This document shows positions 9,410-18,267 of a stretch of DNA of 64,000 nucleotides, in pieces. Below the pieces are notes generated by a model, which ran no database searches, was not told the DNA's origin, and saw only the letters and a program-made list of their open reading frames with translations. Positions within the stretch are counted from its first letter, which is position 1. Each line of letters opens with the position of its first letter. Origin of the DNA: Bifidobacterium breve (GTDB lineage: Bacteria; Actinomycetota; Actinomycetes; Nanopelagicales; Nanopelagicaceae); contig CAMDCL010000002.1 of the NCBI GenBank assembly GCA_945890205.1, forward strand, positions 18,195 to 82,194, in the 5' to 3' direction. The translations under genes were made by a program, and so were the position numbers.

Positions 9410-10510
9410 GTGCATTTGTCCCAGGTAACTCCATCAATCTTTTCATCCCTTGGGCTGGACAGTGCTGTTGATCACTTAGCGCTTGGCCAGTCACCGATGG
9501 GGCGAGAACTTTTATTTTTAATCGATGGCTTTGGCTTTGATACTTTGTCGCAGTACGCCGATGTAATGCCAACGATGAGCCGGATGTTTAATCAAGGATT
9601 GGTACAGACATCATTTCCTTCTACGACTGCCACATCACTTGCAACATTAACTACGGGCGAACTTCCGGGTGTGCATGGAATGTTGGGATATACCGTCCAA
9701 GTTCCACGCAGTGGTGGACGTTTACTTAACGCTTTGAAATGGGATGAGCGAGTAGATCCTGAAAATTGGCAGCCGGTCGAAACTCTTTTCCAACGTGCCT
9801 CTAAAGTTGGTATTTCTGTCACACATGTTGCAGCAAAGCGTTATGAAAACTCTGGTTTCACCCGCGCTGTATTTCGTGGAGCTGAGTACAAAGGCGCCAA
9901 TGTCACCGCTGATCTGATAAATGAGACAAAGCTTGCCCTTCAAAAGACTCCCTCCTTTGTGTATCTGTATGTAAATGACTTAGATACCGCAGGTCATGCA
10001 GATGGAGTCGGAAGTGACAAATGGATTGCAGCGCTTTCTGCAACTGATCAATTGGTCTCTCAGCTTATGAGAGAGGTACCTAAAGGAACACGCATCTGGG
10101 TTACTTCAGATCACGGAATGATTAATGTGCAAGAAAAGATCATCATCGGCAAGGACAATCCATTGTTAACCGGCATCAGTGTGATTGCAGGAGAACCGCG
10201 TGCTCGTCATTTGTACTTAGAAAGTGATTCGGTGCATGCTCGTGAAGATGTTGCATCACTATGGCAGCAATATTTGCAGGAAAAGGCTTTGGTATTAACC
10301 CGCGAACAAGCTATATCTAGCGATCTATTTGGTGCGCAATTGAGCGCTGATTCCATTGATCGAATGGGTGAGGTAATTGCAATTGCTCGCGGGGGATTAG
10401 TTTTACTAGATCCAGAACGTGCAGATAAAGAAGGTGCAATGGTCGGACATCATGGTGGAGATAGTGAGATTGAATCTCAGGTCGGATTACTGACAACCAC
10501 GCTGAGTTAG
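9410..10510 (+). CDS. alkaline phosphatase superfamily phosphodiesterase/pyrophosphatase
   Basis: Type I phosphodiesterase/nucleotide pyrophosphatase-like protein, 366 residues. Metal-site pattern of the superfamily: LIDGFGFDTL (metal Asp), SFPSTTATSLATLTTGELPGVHGMLGY (Thr nucleophile region), YVNDLDTAGHADG (Asp/His), SDHGM (Asp-His) and a final GHHGG. No signal peptide, so it is probably cytoplasmic. GTG start at 9410, 38 bases from divergent psuG; GGGAAG about 8 bases upstream may be a weak ribosome site. Such genes sit beside sepH in many actinobacteria. The substrate is unknown. The 3' end abuts convergent sepH with no gap. Confidence 0.85.
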   Translation: MHLSQVTPSIFSSLGLDSAVDHLALGQSPMGRELLFLIDGFGFDTLSQYADVMPTMSRMFNQGLVQTSFPSTTATSLATLTTGELPGVHGMLGYTVQVPRSGGRLLNALKWDERVDPENWQPVETLFQRASKVGISVTHVAAKRYENSGFTRAVFRGAEYKGANVTADLINETKLALQKTPSFVYLYVNDLDTAGHADGVGSDKWIAALSATDQLVSQLMREVPKGTRIWVTSDHGMINVQEKIIIGKDNPLLTGISVIAGEPRARHLYLESDSVHAREDVASLWQQYLQEKALVLTREQAISSDLFGAQLSADSIDRMGEVIAIARGGLVLLDPERADKEGAMVGHHGGDSEIESQVGLLTTTLS

Positions 10511-11344
10511 TTACTTGTCCTCAGGCTTGATGCCAAACATGATTTCATCCCAGCTGGGAACCTTTGCACGTGCAGTGATTCCATCACGAGAGGCCTCATC
10601 ATCTGGCTCTTCACGGATTACAGCTAAGCGTGGAACCTCACGGATCGGTTCAATCTCTTCCTCAATCTCATCCTGAAGATCCTCTTTGCGGAACTGGCTG
10701 TACACATCGATGATGCGACGCTCCGAGGGGTGAGATGTCTCGGTGGGGACAAGGGCTGCGGTTGGAAGTTGGCGTGGTGCGGGCTCATCACCCATCATCC
10801 AGCGCGCATTCTCATCCATAGATGTAACGGTGCGAAGGGTTGCATCAAAGCTCCACTGTGCAATTCCAATACCTGAACTATTTGGATAGTGAAGTTCGAT
10901 AGTCCAAGTTCCATCTTCTAGCCGCCATGTATCCCATGACAATTCAGATGAATCAATATTACGTGGTGCTAAACGTGAGATAACGGTTCCAAGCAGAGTA
11001 ACTGGATCACGTCCACCTTCTTTACGAATAGCAATTTGCTGTGCTTGATCAATAATGTAAATACGTTCCGAAAGAATTGGTCCGGCAAAACGTTCTATCT
11101 TTTCAATGGTGGTTTGATTTTCGCGAGCAATTTGCTCTGCGGTTTGTCCTGCACGCAGCAATCGCTGGATCTCTTTGATTGAAATTGTTGGCTCATCATT
11201 GGATGGAACCGCCATCAATCGTTGCTGATTGACAGTTGCACGTAATGTGTCAGAGACTCGAACAGTAAATTCCTGTCCATCATTGTCATGCAATGAAAGG
11301 TAGAGACCATCTTCGGTCTTTCCATTAAGTCGTAGTTCAGTCAC
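10511..11344 (-). CDS. sepH: septation protein SepH
   Basis: Actinobacterial cell-division protein (DUF3071) that stimulates FtsZ assembly in Streptomyces and Mycobacterium. 277 residues. The N-terminal conserved domain covers about residues 1-165, with a helix-turn-helix-like segment (TISIKEIQRLLRAGQTAEQIARENQTTIEKIERFAGP), followed by the conserved WDTWRLEDGTWTIELHY and WSFDATLRTVTSMDENARWMMGD. The C-terminal part is low-complexity and acidic and ends near DEIMFGIK. GTG start at 11344. It overlaps the upstream MFS gene by 8 bases, so they share a transcript. Confidence 0.9.
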   Translation of the reverse strand: MTELRLNGKTEDGLYLSLHDNDGQEFTVRVSDTLRATVNQQRLMAVPSNDEPTISIKEIQRLLRAGQTAEQIARENQTTIEKIERFAGPILSERIYIIDQAQQIAIRKEGGRDPVTLLGTVISRLAPRNIDSSELSWDTWRLEDGTWTIELHYPNSSGIGIAQWSFDATLRTVTSMDENARWMMGDEPAPRQLPTAALVPTETSHPSERRIIDVYSQFRKEDLQDEIEEEIEPIREVPRLAVIREEPDDEASRDGITARAKVPSWDEIMFGIKPEDK

Positions 11345-12578
11345 GAGGCTGAGAGTAGCCGATGAGGCCCTTATAAGTCTGGAAATACGGAAGCGTGGCT
11401 ACACATGCCGCGATCATAAATCCCAGGGGAACCCAATATGCGATGTCTGCACCAAATCTGTCGATGATTTGGCCAGATAAAGCGCTAGCTAGCGCGCCGC
11501 CCATCGGCATTCCTGCAACCACCCATGTCAGCGTTTCAGTAATTTGATCTGGAGGCACCGCACCTTCTGCAACCCCATAGGCGTTAATAACTAGGGGAGC
11601 GATCGCAAAACCATTAAAGAACAATGCAACAGCTAGCCAGGTGATTGACTGCACAAAGAGCATCGGAATCGAAAGAATTGTCAGTGCAAATAAAAAGATC
11701 AAGAATCGTGTAGCACTTGTTAATCTCCACTTAATCACACCATTCATAATTGCGGCAACGGCGCTACCCGCCGCCCATATGGCAAGCAGGACTCCAGAAA
11801 GGCCGGCTTGACCTCGAGCTTCAGCAAAGGCGACGGTCACAATTGCGATCGAGCCAAAGAATCCACCGAGCAATGTTGTTGGAAGTACCACCGCTTGTAC
11901 CCGCTTGTTTCTGATGACAGCTGGATGCGGATCAACTTCTCGCTTCGGATTTGCCGGAGGCTCGGTATCTTTCTGCATCACAAAGAGCGGAACACCTACG
12001 GCAAGAAAGATAATTCCAGAGATAATTCCTGCAGCTGGTGCAATTGTTGTTGCGCAGGCGGTCACAATGATCGGTCCAAGAATAAAGACCACCTCATCCA
12101 TCAACGCTTCAAAAGAGTATGCGGTATTTACAATATGTCGATCCTGTTCATCCTCAGCGGTAGTTGTCTTATCGGGACTCAAAACATGCAACCACCGTCT
12201 ACGCACCAAGCCACCTGTGTTCACTGAGAAAGCTTCAGTAATGATGATCGCTACAAACCATGTCCACACCGGGGTTTCATTGAGAACTAAAACTGTAAAT
12301 ACACAAAAGGCAAATACCTTGATGGGTATGACTCTGACCAACATCGCGCTTTGCCCGATGCGATCTGCAACACGTGACCAATGCGGTGTAGCCAAAGCTA
12401 TGACGACAGATGCGGTAGCGCTCAAAGCACCAGCAATCGCATATGAGTCACTGACTGCAACAACGATAAAAATAAGTGCAAGTGAATCCATTGAAATAGG
12501 CATGCGCGCAATGAGGCCAGGAATAGAAAATTTGAGGGCACCAGGTAAGCGAAACAAGGTCATGTAGTCAGTGAACAC
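11337..12578 (-). CDS. major facilitator superfamily transporter
   Basis: Hydrophobic 413-residue protein with about twelve predicted membrane segments and an MFS loop 2-3 motif (HWSRVADRIGQSAMLVRV). The substrate cannot be read from the sequence. The GTG at 12578 is chosen because TAGTCT lies exactly six bases before it; ATG 12563 and TTG 12584 are alternatives. It overlaps sepH by 8 bases and is divergent from the FAD oxidase gene with only 46 bases between starts. Confidence 0.85.
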   Translation of the reverse strand: MFTDYMTLFRLPGALKFSIPGLIARMPISMDSLALIFIVVAVSDSYAIAGALSATASVVIALATPHWSRVADRIGQSAMLVRVIPIKVFAFCVFTVLVLNETPVWTWFVAIIITEAFSVNTGGLVRRRWLHVLSPDKTTTAEDEQDRHIVNTAYSFEALMDEVVFILGPIIVTACATTIAPAAGIISGIIFLAVGVPLFVMQKDTEPPANPKREVDPHPAVIRNKRVQAVVLPTTLLGGFFGSIAIVTVAFAEARGQAGLSGVLLAIWAAGSAVAAIMNGVIKWRLTSATRFLIFLFALTILSIPMLFVQSITWLAVALFFNGFAIAPLVINAYGVAEGAVPPDQITETLTWVVAGMPMGGALASALSGQIIDRFGADIAYWVPLGFMIAACVATLPYFQTYKGLIGYSQPRD

Positions 12579-12584
12579 GCGCAA

Positions 12585-12590
12585 AGACTA
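12585..12590 (-). promoter_or_regulatory. -10 element for leaderless MFS-sepH operon
   Basis: TAGTCT on the minus strand, six bases before the GTG at 12578. No Shine-Dalgarno sequence. Confidence 0.55.
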
Positions 12591-12612
12591 TCTTTGATTA
12601 ACAGGAATTATG

Positions 12613-12618
12613 TATAGT
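12613..12618 (+). promoter_or_regulatory. -10 element for leaderless FAD-oxidase operon
   Basis: TATAGT, close to consensus, ends six bases before the ATG at 12625. It overlaps an in-frame ATG at 12610, which is therefore unlikely to be the start. Confidence 0.65.
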
Positions 12619-12624
12619 TTCGTC

Positions 12625-14019
12625 ATGGCGACCAGGCAACGAGTAGAACTTAGCTCTGAGCAAATCGCGGCTTTTAAGTCGATTTTTCAAGATCGTTGTG
12701 TAACAACCGAGTCGGTTTTAGATGAGCATGGTCGTGATGAGTCTGCATTTCCACCAGTTATGCCTTCGGCAGTAATTTATGCAAAGAGCACCGAAGAGGT
12801 CTCTCAGGTGATGAAAATGTGTTATGAGCAGAGTATTCCTGTCGTGCCATTTGGTGCTGGAACTTCACTGGAAGGACATGTTCTACCAATCTTTGGTGGG
12901 ATTAGCTTGGATATCTCAATGATGAACAAAATCCTAGAGATAACCTCTGAAGACCTTTTAGTGCGAGTCCAGGGTGGCGTACACAGAGTTGCACTTAATG
13001 AAAAATTAGCAAACTCTGGTTTGTTCTTTTCAGTTGATCCTGGAGCCGATGCAACACTAGGTGGTATGGCATCGACAGGTGCTTCGGGGACCACCACAGT
13101 TAAGTACGGATCCATGCGTGAGAACGTCTTGGCGATGACAGTAGTTTTGTCAGATGGAACAGTAATTAACACAGGACGCCCAACCAGAAAGTTATCTGCC
13201 GGCTATGACTTAACCCGATTAATAATTGGCTCTGAGGGAACTTTAGGGATCATTACCGAGTTGACCCTCCGAGTCTTTGGAATACCGGAGAAAATGTCAG
13301 CCGCTGTTGTGCGTTTTGAGAGTCTAGAGGATGGCGTTAAGGCTGCGGCCACAATTGTACAAATGGGAACAAATATTGCCCGCTGCGAATTCTTAGATAT
13401 AGCCAGCGTTGAATCTGTCAATAAACACAGCAACCTCAATCTGTCACCCAAGCCGACATTATTTTTTGAATTCCATGGCAGCCAGGTGAGCGTTGAAAAT
13501 GATGCTCAGATCGTAAAAGAGATAGTGAGCGAGTTTAATGGCTTTGAGTTTGAGTGGACCTCTGATGAAAGTTCTCGTAGAAGGCTTTGGCAAGCAAGAC
13601 ATGACTTGTATTGGTCAAATCTTCATAATAATCCTGGAAAAAGAGTCGTCAGCACAGATATGGCGGTCCCACTTTCTCGGTTAGCCGAGGCGGTTGATAC
13701 CTGCGAGAAGATACTCTCTGAGAGTAGATTCAAATTTTGCATTTTTGGACATGTTGCTGATGGAAATTTTCACTGCACAATTATTACTGATCCGAAGTTC
13801 CCAGAGGAGCTACAAGAGATTAGGGTTCTAACTCACACAATGACTTCAGCGATTATCGCTATGAATGGAACATGTACTGGAGAACACGGGATTGGTTTAG
13901 GAAAGATAGATGCTCTTGTGGAGGAAGCTGGGCAATCTAGTGTAGATACAATGATTAAAATAAAAAATGTTCTAGACCCGAAGAATATTCTTAACCCAGG
14001 CAAGGTTTTGAAGGTTTAG
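12625..14019 (+). CDS. FAD-linked 2-hydroxyacid oxidase/dehydrogenase (GlcD / D-lactate dehydrogenase family)
   Basis: Flavoprotein of the VAO/PCMH fold that probably oxidises a 2-hydroxyacid to its 2-oxoacid. 464 residues. The N-terminal FAD-binding domain contains PVVPFGAGTSLEGH, DPGADATLGGMASTGASGTTTVKYG and IIGSEGTLGIITEL. The C-terminal oxidase domain holds FGHVADGNFH and the hallmark NGTCTGEHGIGLGK. Start at 12625 from the -10 spacing. First gene of a three-gene unit with an acetoacetate-decarboxylase-like gene (2-base gap) and an SDR gene. Arginine is often AGA/AGG (for example an AGA-AGG pair at 13579), unlike the flanking genes. Glycolate, D-lactate or another hydroxyacid cannot be told apart. 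Confidence 0.88.
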   Translation: MATRQRVELSSEQIAAFKSIFQDRCVTTESVLDEHGRDESAFPPVMPSAVIYAKSTEEVSQVMKMCYEQSIPVVPFGAGTSLEGHVLPIFGGISLDISMMNKILEITSEDLLVRVQGGVHRVALNEKLANSGLFFSVDPGADATLGGMASTGASGTTTVKYGSMRENVLAMTVVLSDGTVINTGRPTRKLSAGYDLTRLIIGSEGTLGIITELTLRVFGIPEKMSAAVVRFESLEDGVKAAATIVQMGTNIARCEFLDIASVESVNKHSNLNLSPKPTLFFEFHGSQVSVENDAQIVKEIVSEFNGFEFEWTSDESSRRRLWQARHDLYWSNLHNNPGKRVVSTDMAVPLSRLAEAVDTCEKILSESRFKFCIFGHVADGNFHCTIITDPKFPEELQEIRVLTHTMTSAIIAMNGTCTGEHGIGLGKIDALVEEAGQSSVDTMIKIKNVLDPKNILNPGKVLKV

Positions 14020-14021
14020 TA

Positions 14022-14786
14022 ATGAGTCTCGGAAAATTAGATATTTGGTCAACACCCAAACTTGCTCCGCTGTATCCAAGATTTCCAATTCAATATCGCA
14101 ACGTTCAGATTTTGACCTCAATCTACGAGACTTCACCCGAGGCTATTGCTGAACACATAGCTCCTCCTCTCACATCCCTTAACAATTATGTAATGATCCA
14201 CAATTACTTTATGCCTGATGTAGAAGGCATGGGGGTTGTTGAAGAGACTAATGTGATGGTTGGAGTCTCGGTCAAGAACCTCAAAGGTGATGAATTCATT
14301 GGGGGGTTCAGTACTAATCTTCTGATTAGCTCAGAGGTTGGATTAGCTCAAGGTCGTGAAGTTCATGGCCAACCGAAGAAATTAGGCAGCACCAAGCTCG
14401 AAATTAGCTCAGAGTCAATAGTAGGTAAGGTGTTTCGGGGCGAGAGTCTTGTGGCTCAGATTCACTCCTCATTCAAATCAGAGGAATCCTCAATTGAGCA
14501 ACTCTCAAAGTATTTCCCATTTGCGCAGAATATCAATCACAAAGTAATTAGAAATATCGATGGTAGTCAAGGAATTAATCAGATTACTGCGCGAACATTG
14601 TCGGCTGTTCAGGTAAAAGGGATATGGAGCGGTAATTGCACAGTAGAGCTGTATCCAAATACGGAAGCGCCATTCCATCTCCTTCCTGTGGTCAGAAGTG
14701 TTCGATCCTTTTATTGGGAGGCGGATTTTGCTTTGGTTCCGGGAGTAATTATTCGAGATTTCATAAAGGAGGAATCAAATGAGTGA
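14022..14786 (+). CDS. acetoacetate decarboxylase family protein
   Basis: 254 residues, the usual length of the family. The Schiff-base lysine region is present (GREVHGQPKKLGSTKLEI; two adjacent Lys as in classic ADC), as is a central GGFSTNLLISSEVGLAQ segment. Classic members decarboxylate acetoacetate, while relatives act on other 3-oxoacids or as aldolase-dehydratases, so the substrate is open. It starts 2 bases after the FAD oxidase gene and overlaps the SDR gene by 8 bases. The last codons contain AAGGAGG, the ribosome site for the SDR gene. Confidence 0.85.
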   Translation: MSLGKLDIWSTPKLAPLYPRFPIQYRNVQILTSIYETSPEAIAEHIAPPLTSLNNYVMIHNYFMPDVEGMGVVEETNVMVGVSVKNLKGDEFIGGFSTNLLISSEVGLAQGREVHGQPKKLGSTKLEISSESIVGKVFRGESLVAQIHSSFKSEESSIEQLSKYFPFAQNINHKVIRNIDGSQGINQITARTLSAVQVKGIWSGNCTVELYPNTEAPFHLLPVVRSVRSFYWEADFALVPGVIIRDFIKEESNE

Positions 14787-15525
14787 AAATACTTCATTGA
14801 AAAATCAGATCATTCTTGTTACCGGTGCTGCAAGCGGGATTGGAAGACAGATAGCGATTGATCTTTCTTCTCGAGGTGCTCAAGTTGCGGCTTGTGATAA
14901 GAATCTAGATGCACTTCACGAACTAGCCAATCAGCACGCAATGAGTGTCTACGAAGTTGACTTCTTGGATGAAAAATCGATCATGGATCTAGTTGTAAAG
15001 GTGGAGAGCAAACAAGGTCCACTTTCGGCTGCGATTAATTGTGTAGGAATATTGGGCAAAAACGGAGACAAGATTGAATTTTTAGACATTCAGGATTTTG
15101 ATAATGTGTGTGCGATTAACTTGCGAGGGGCAGTGATTTTAACTAAGGCGGTTATTGCGGGAATGGCAGAGCGTGGATACGGTCGCATCCTGCATATCGC
15201 AAGCATTTCAGGCAAGGAGGGTAACCCATATTTAGTTGCATACTCTGCAACAAAGGCGGGATTAATTGGAATGGTCAAGAGCGTGGGAAAAGAGTACGCA
15301 ACAAGCGGAGTAACTATCAATGCAATGGCACCTGCTCTTATAGAATCTCCAATGAGTGAGAGCTTTTCAGAGCAGCAGATGACCGCTCTGAAGGCCAAGA
15401 TTCCGATGGATCGACTTGGTAAAAGCCAGGAAGTTGCAGATATGGCTGCATGGATTATTTCGCCAGCTTGTAGTTTTACTACCGGGTTTACATTTGATTT
15501 ATCTGGCGGAAGAGCTACATATTAA
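14779..15525 (+). CDS. short-chain dehydrogenase/reductase
   Basis: Rossmann-fold NAD(P)-dependent oxidoreductase of 248 residues. Cofactor motif TGAASGIG at about residues 15-22, catalytic Ser in HIASISG, the YSATK Tyr/Lys pair, and the C-terminal TGFTFDLSGGRA typical of FabG-like enzymes. The strong AAGGAGG ribosome site lies inside the preceding gene. Genes 12625-15525 probably form one catabolic route: hydroxyacid oxidation, decarboxylation, and ketone or alcohol interconversion. The order of reactions is inference. Confidence 0.88.
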   Translation: MSENTSLKNQIILVTGAASGIGRQIAIDLSSRGAQVAACDKNLDALHELANQHAMSVYEVDFLDEKSIMDLVVKVESKQGPLSAAINCVGILGKNGDKIEFLDIQDFDNVCAINLRGAVILTKAVIAGMAERGYGRILHIASISGKEGNPYLVAYSATKAGLIGMVKSVGKEYATSGVTINAMAPALIESPMSESFSEQQMTALKAKIPMDRLGKSQEVADMAAWIISPACSFTTGFTFDLSGGRATY

Positions 15526-16299
15526 ATGACGACACAGATCGATCAAGTTGAACTTCTTGATCTTGCCTTGAGTATTGCTAAAAGAGCTGGCGATCTGTTG
15601 GTGGATCGTCCTGCATCATGGGATCTCACAGTAAAAACAACTGCGATTGATATCGCAACTCAGATGGATCTTGCAAGTGAAAAGTTGATTGTCGAAAGTA
15701 TTTTGGCGGCACGTCCAGATGACGGGGTTATTGGAGAAGAAGGAACTGCGCGCCCAAGTAAGAGCGGGGTGACATGGGTCATCGATCCTGTCGATGGAAC
15801 CGTTAATTACTTTTATGGATTGCCAGGTTGGTCAATCAGCATCGCTGCTAAAGATGAAAGCGGAACTTTGGTTGGGGTAGTCCATAGCCCAACTGTTAAT
15901 TCGACCTGGCATGCAAGTAAAGGTGCTGGTGCTTTTCTTAATGATGTAAAGATTGGGTGCAACGATCCAATTGAACTCAATCGCGCCTTGCTATCAACCG
16001 GCTTTGCATACGATGTTCGAGATCGAATTGAACAGTTAAAGATTGTGAATGTCTTGTTGCCTCAGATTCGGGATCTTCGTCGAATCGGTTCTGCCGCCGC
16101 CGATATCTGTCATGTAGCCACAGGTTTGGTTGACGGGTACTTTGAAACAGGATTGCATGAGTGGGATTTAGCCGCAGCTGAGCTGATCGCCCGTGAAGCG
16201 GGAGCGGTTGTGAGCACCCGTCCATGGCATGGCCTCAATCTGACGGTGGCCGCTGGCCCCCACCTATTTACCGCCCTCAACGCTCACATTCCTGAGTAA
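15526..16299 (+). CDS. inositol monophosphatase family phosphatase
   Basis: Mg-dependent sugar-phosphate phosphatase of 257 residues. Family motifs: GEEGT (metal Glu), WVIDPVDGTVNYFYGLPGWSISIA (metal Asp residues) and the C-terminal WDLAAAELIAREAGA. It could be inositol-1-phosphatase (SuhB-like) or the IMPase-type histidinol phosphatase (HisN) of actinobacteria; the sequence alone does not decide. The ATG follows the SDR stop codon directly (TAAATG). Codon use returns to that of the main genome, so it may predate the cassette before it. Confidence 0.88.
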   Translation: MTTQIDQVELLDLALSIAKRAGDLLVDRPASWDLTVKTTAIDIATQMDLASEKLIVESILAARPDDGVIGEEGTARPSKSGVTWVIDPVDGTVNYFYGLPGWSISIAAKDESGTLVGVVHSPTVNSTWHASKGAGAFLNDVKIGCNDPIELNRALLSTGFAYDVRDRIEQLKIVNVLLPQIRDLRRIGSAAADICHVATGLVDGYFETGLHEWDLAAAELIAREAGAVVSTRPWHGLNLTVAAGPHLFTALNAHIPE

Positions 16300-16407
16300 G
16301 CCCTACTCGTTGGAGGCCGATTTACGGTTCTGAGCGTGGCTATGGCACAATACGCAGTCTGCACCGCCAAAGCGTGTGCTTTATCGAAATGACAAAAGGA
16401 TCTGATT

Positions 16408-16938
16408 ATGAACACTCTTGACGCGATCGATGCAGCCTCGCTGCGCAAAGACATCCCACAGTTCCGTGCTGGTGATGAGCTCAAGATCCATGTTCGTGTT
16501 ATCGAAGGTAACAAGAGCCGTCTTCAGGTTTTCCAAGGAATCGTAATCCGTCGCCAAGGTGATGGGGTTCGCGAGACCTTCACAATCCGTAAGGTTTCAT
16601 ACGGCGTTGGCGTTGAGCGTACCTTCCCAGTTCACACACCAGTTATTGAAAAGATTGAGTTGGTAAAGAAGGGCGAGGTACGCCGCGCCAAGCTGTACTA
16701 CCTACGTGATCTTCGCGGTAAGGCTGCAAAGATTCGCGAAAAGCGTGATGGGGTTGAAGGTTACGGCGATGGAATTCTTTCAACTCCTGCAGCTGTAGTA
16801 GTGGCAGCGCCGGTTGTTGAAGCGGTTGTCGAGGCCCCAGCGGTTGAAGAAGTTGCTGTGTCCGAGGTTGCAGCTGTAGAAGCGACAACAGATGTTGTAG
16901 TTGAAGCTGAAGCAACTGAAGCTCCAAAAGCTGAATAA
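16408..16938 (+). CDS. rplS: 50S ribosomal protein L19 with C-terminal extension
   Basis: L19 lies at the 30S-50S interface. Residues 1-115 match the family ([73 protein letters not shown]). About 55 extra residues, rich in Ala, Val and Glu, follow, against a usual total of 113-120. An AAAAGGA ribosome site lies about 8 bases before the ATG, with a leader of up to 108 bases behind the IMPase gene. The usual upstream partners rpsP, rimM and trmD are absent here. lepB follows by 8 bases. Confidence 0.95.
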   Translation: MNTLDAIDAASLRKDIPQFRAGDELKIHVRVIEGNKSRLQVFQGIVIRRQGDGVRETFTIRKVSYGVGVERTFPVHTPVIEKIELVKKGEVRRAKLYYLRDLRGKAAKIREKRDGVEGYGDGILSTPAAVVVAAPVVEAVVEAPAVEEVAVSEVAAVEATTDVVVEAEATEAPKAE

Positions 16939-16946
16939 TCTCTTCA

Positions 16947-17603
16947 ATGCGCCATAAGGGATCGCTCCTTAAGGAGCTCCCAATCCTTGTTGTTGTTGCT
17001 CTCATTGTCTCCCTTTTTATTAAGACATTTTTAGTGCAGTTTTTCTATATTCCATCTGGATCCATGGAAAATACTTTGCAAATTAAGGATCGCGTTGCGG
17101 TCAATAAGGTCCCATTTATCTCCGACACGATTAAGCGCGGAGATGTCGTTGTATTTCGAGATCCAAATAATTGGCTTCCAGAGCCATATGACAACTCAAC
17201 AAACCGCTTGATTTCAATGGCAAAGAGCGCACTTGTGACTGTTGGTGTTCTGCCAAACCCTACAAAGCAGTACCTGGTAAAGCGGGTTGTTGGCGTAGGT
17301 GGTGATCGCGTTGTGTGTTGCACAAAGGATGACACTCTCACCATCAATGGCGTTGAAGTAATCGAGCCCTATATCTTTGCTGGCAACAAGCCATCTGAGA
17401 TTAACTTTGATGTAACGGTGCCCAAGGGCAAGTTATGGGTAATGGGAGATCATCGCGGAGCTAGTGCCGACTCTCGCTATCACCAAGATGATATAAATAA
17501 GGGCTTTGTTCCTGAGTCCAAGGTAACTGGACGTGTTGTTGGTGTGATTTGGCCCTTTAAGAACATTACATATATTCCAAGAGTTGATGTATTAAACAAG
17601 TAA
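16947..17603 (+). CDS. lepB: signal peptidase I
   Basis: Membrane-bound serine protease that removes signal peptides from exported proteins. 218 residues. An N-terminal membrane anchor (LPILVVVALIVSLFIKTFLVQ) is followed by the catalytic-Ser motif PSGSMENTLQIKDRVAVNK, the catalytic-Lys motif KRVVGVGGDRV, and box E GDHRGASADSR. ATG at 16947, 8 bases after rplS; rnhB follows by 4 bases. This rplS-lepB-rnhB order is conserved in actinobacteria. Confidence 0.94.
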   Translation: MRHKGSLLKELPILVVVALIVSLFIKTFLVQFFYIPSGSMENTLQIKDRVAVNKVPFISDTIKRGDVVVFRDPNNWLPEPYDNSTNRLISMAKSALVTVGVLPNPTKQYLVKRVVGVGGDRVVCCTKDDTLTINGVEVIEPYIFAGNKPSEINFDVTVPKGKLWVMGDHRGASADSRYHQDDINKGFVPESKVTGRVVGVIWPFKNITYIPRVDVLNK

Positions 17604-17607
17604 CCGC

Positions 17608-18216
17608 ATGAAGGTTATCGAACAGCTTTTATCCAATGCTGGAATCTCACCGATTGCAGGTGTTGATGAGGCAGGTCGTGGTGCATGTGCAGGTCCGCTA
17701 GTAATCGCTTCAGTTGTTCTTAATGATCCATTCGCAGCAGAGCTAGCGGTTGTGCGGGATTCAAAGGAGATCGCTGAAAATAAGCGGGATGCTGTCTTTG
17801 ATCTGATTCATCAGATTGCTGCATCGATCAGTGTAATTACTGTTCCTGCACGCGATGTTGATTCACGTGGTGTGCATGCTGCAAATTTAGATGGAATGCG
17901 CCGTGCTGTTCAGGGATTAACAGTAGAACCGGCCTATGTATTAACTGATGGATATGCAATTGAGGGCTTAGGGGTTCCTAACCTTGCGGTCTGGAAAGGT
18001 GATCAAGTCGTTGTCTCCATTAGCGCTGCATCGGTAGTTGCCAAGGTGGTCCGTGACCGCATCATGCGTGAGATGGATCTGGAGTTTCCGCAGTATGGCT
18101 TTGCTGGCCATAAGGGATATATCACCGCCGCACATACACAAGCCCTAAATGAGCATGGTCCATGTGCACAACACCGTAGATCCTTTGCCAATATCGCTGC
18201 CTTAATCCACAAGTAA
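17608..18216 (+). CDS. rnhB: ribonuclease HII
   Basis: Cuts the RNA strand of RNA-DNA hybrids and removes ribonucleotides from DNA. 202 residues with the HII signature GVDEAGRGACAGPLV (catalytic Asp-Glu), DSKE, the VLTDG Asp, SAASVVAKVVRDRIM and GFAGHKGY. It follows lepB by 4 bases. Confidence 0.94.
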   Translation: MKVIEQLLSNAGISPIAGVDEAGRGACAGPLVIASVVLNDPFAAELAVVRDSKEIAENKRDAVFDLIHQIAASISVITVPARDVDSRGVHAANLDGMRRAVQGLTVEPAYVLTDGYAIEGLGVPNLAVWKGDQVVVSISAASVVAKVVRDRIMREMDLEFPQYGFAGHKGYITAAHTQALNEHGPCAQHRRSFANIAALIHK

Positions 18217-18235
18217 GTTCAGTAATTCAGTTACA

Positions 18236-18267
18236 CATGATCGAGGTACTTATCCTCCCTGATCATG
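18236..18267 (+). promoter_or_regulatory. inverted repeat spanning the yraN start codon
   Basis: CATGATC-GAGG and CCTC-(CCT)-GATCATG form an 11-base-pair stem with a three-base bulge and a TACTTAT loop. The 3' arm includes the yraN ATG (18265). No T-run follows, so it is not a classical terminator. A TATCCT -10-like hexamer sits in the loop and 3' arm, so an operator is as likely as an RNA hairpin. Confidence 0.45.

Noticed and set aside
12610-12624. ATG at 12610 as start of the FAD oxidase gene.
   Set aside because: It lies just upstream of and against the TATAGT promoter element; the transcript should start at 12625.
16300-16407. A tRNA or structured leader in the gap before rplS.
   Set aside because: No cloverleaf or L19-type leader fold could be recognised. 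TTTACG and TATGGC/CACAAT could be promoter parts, but their spacing is poor.
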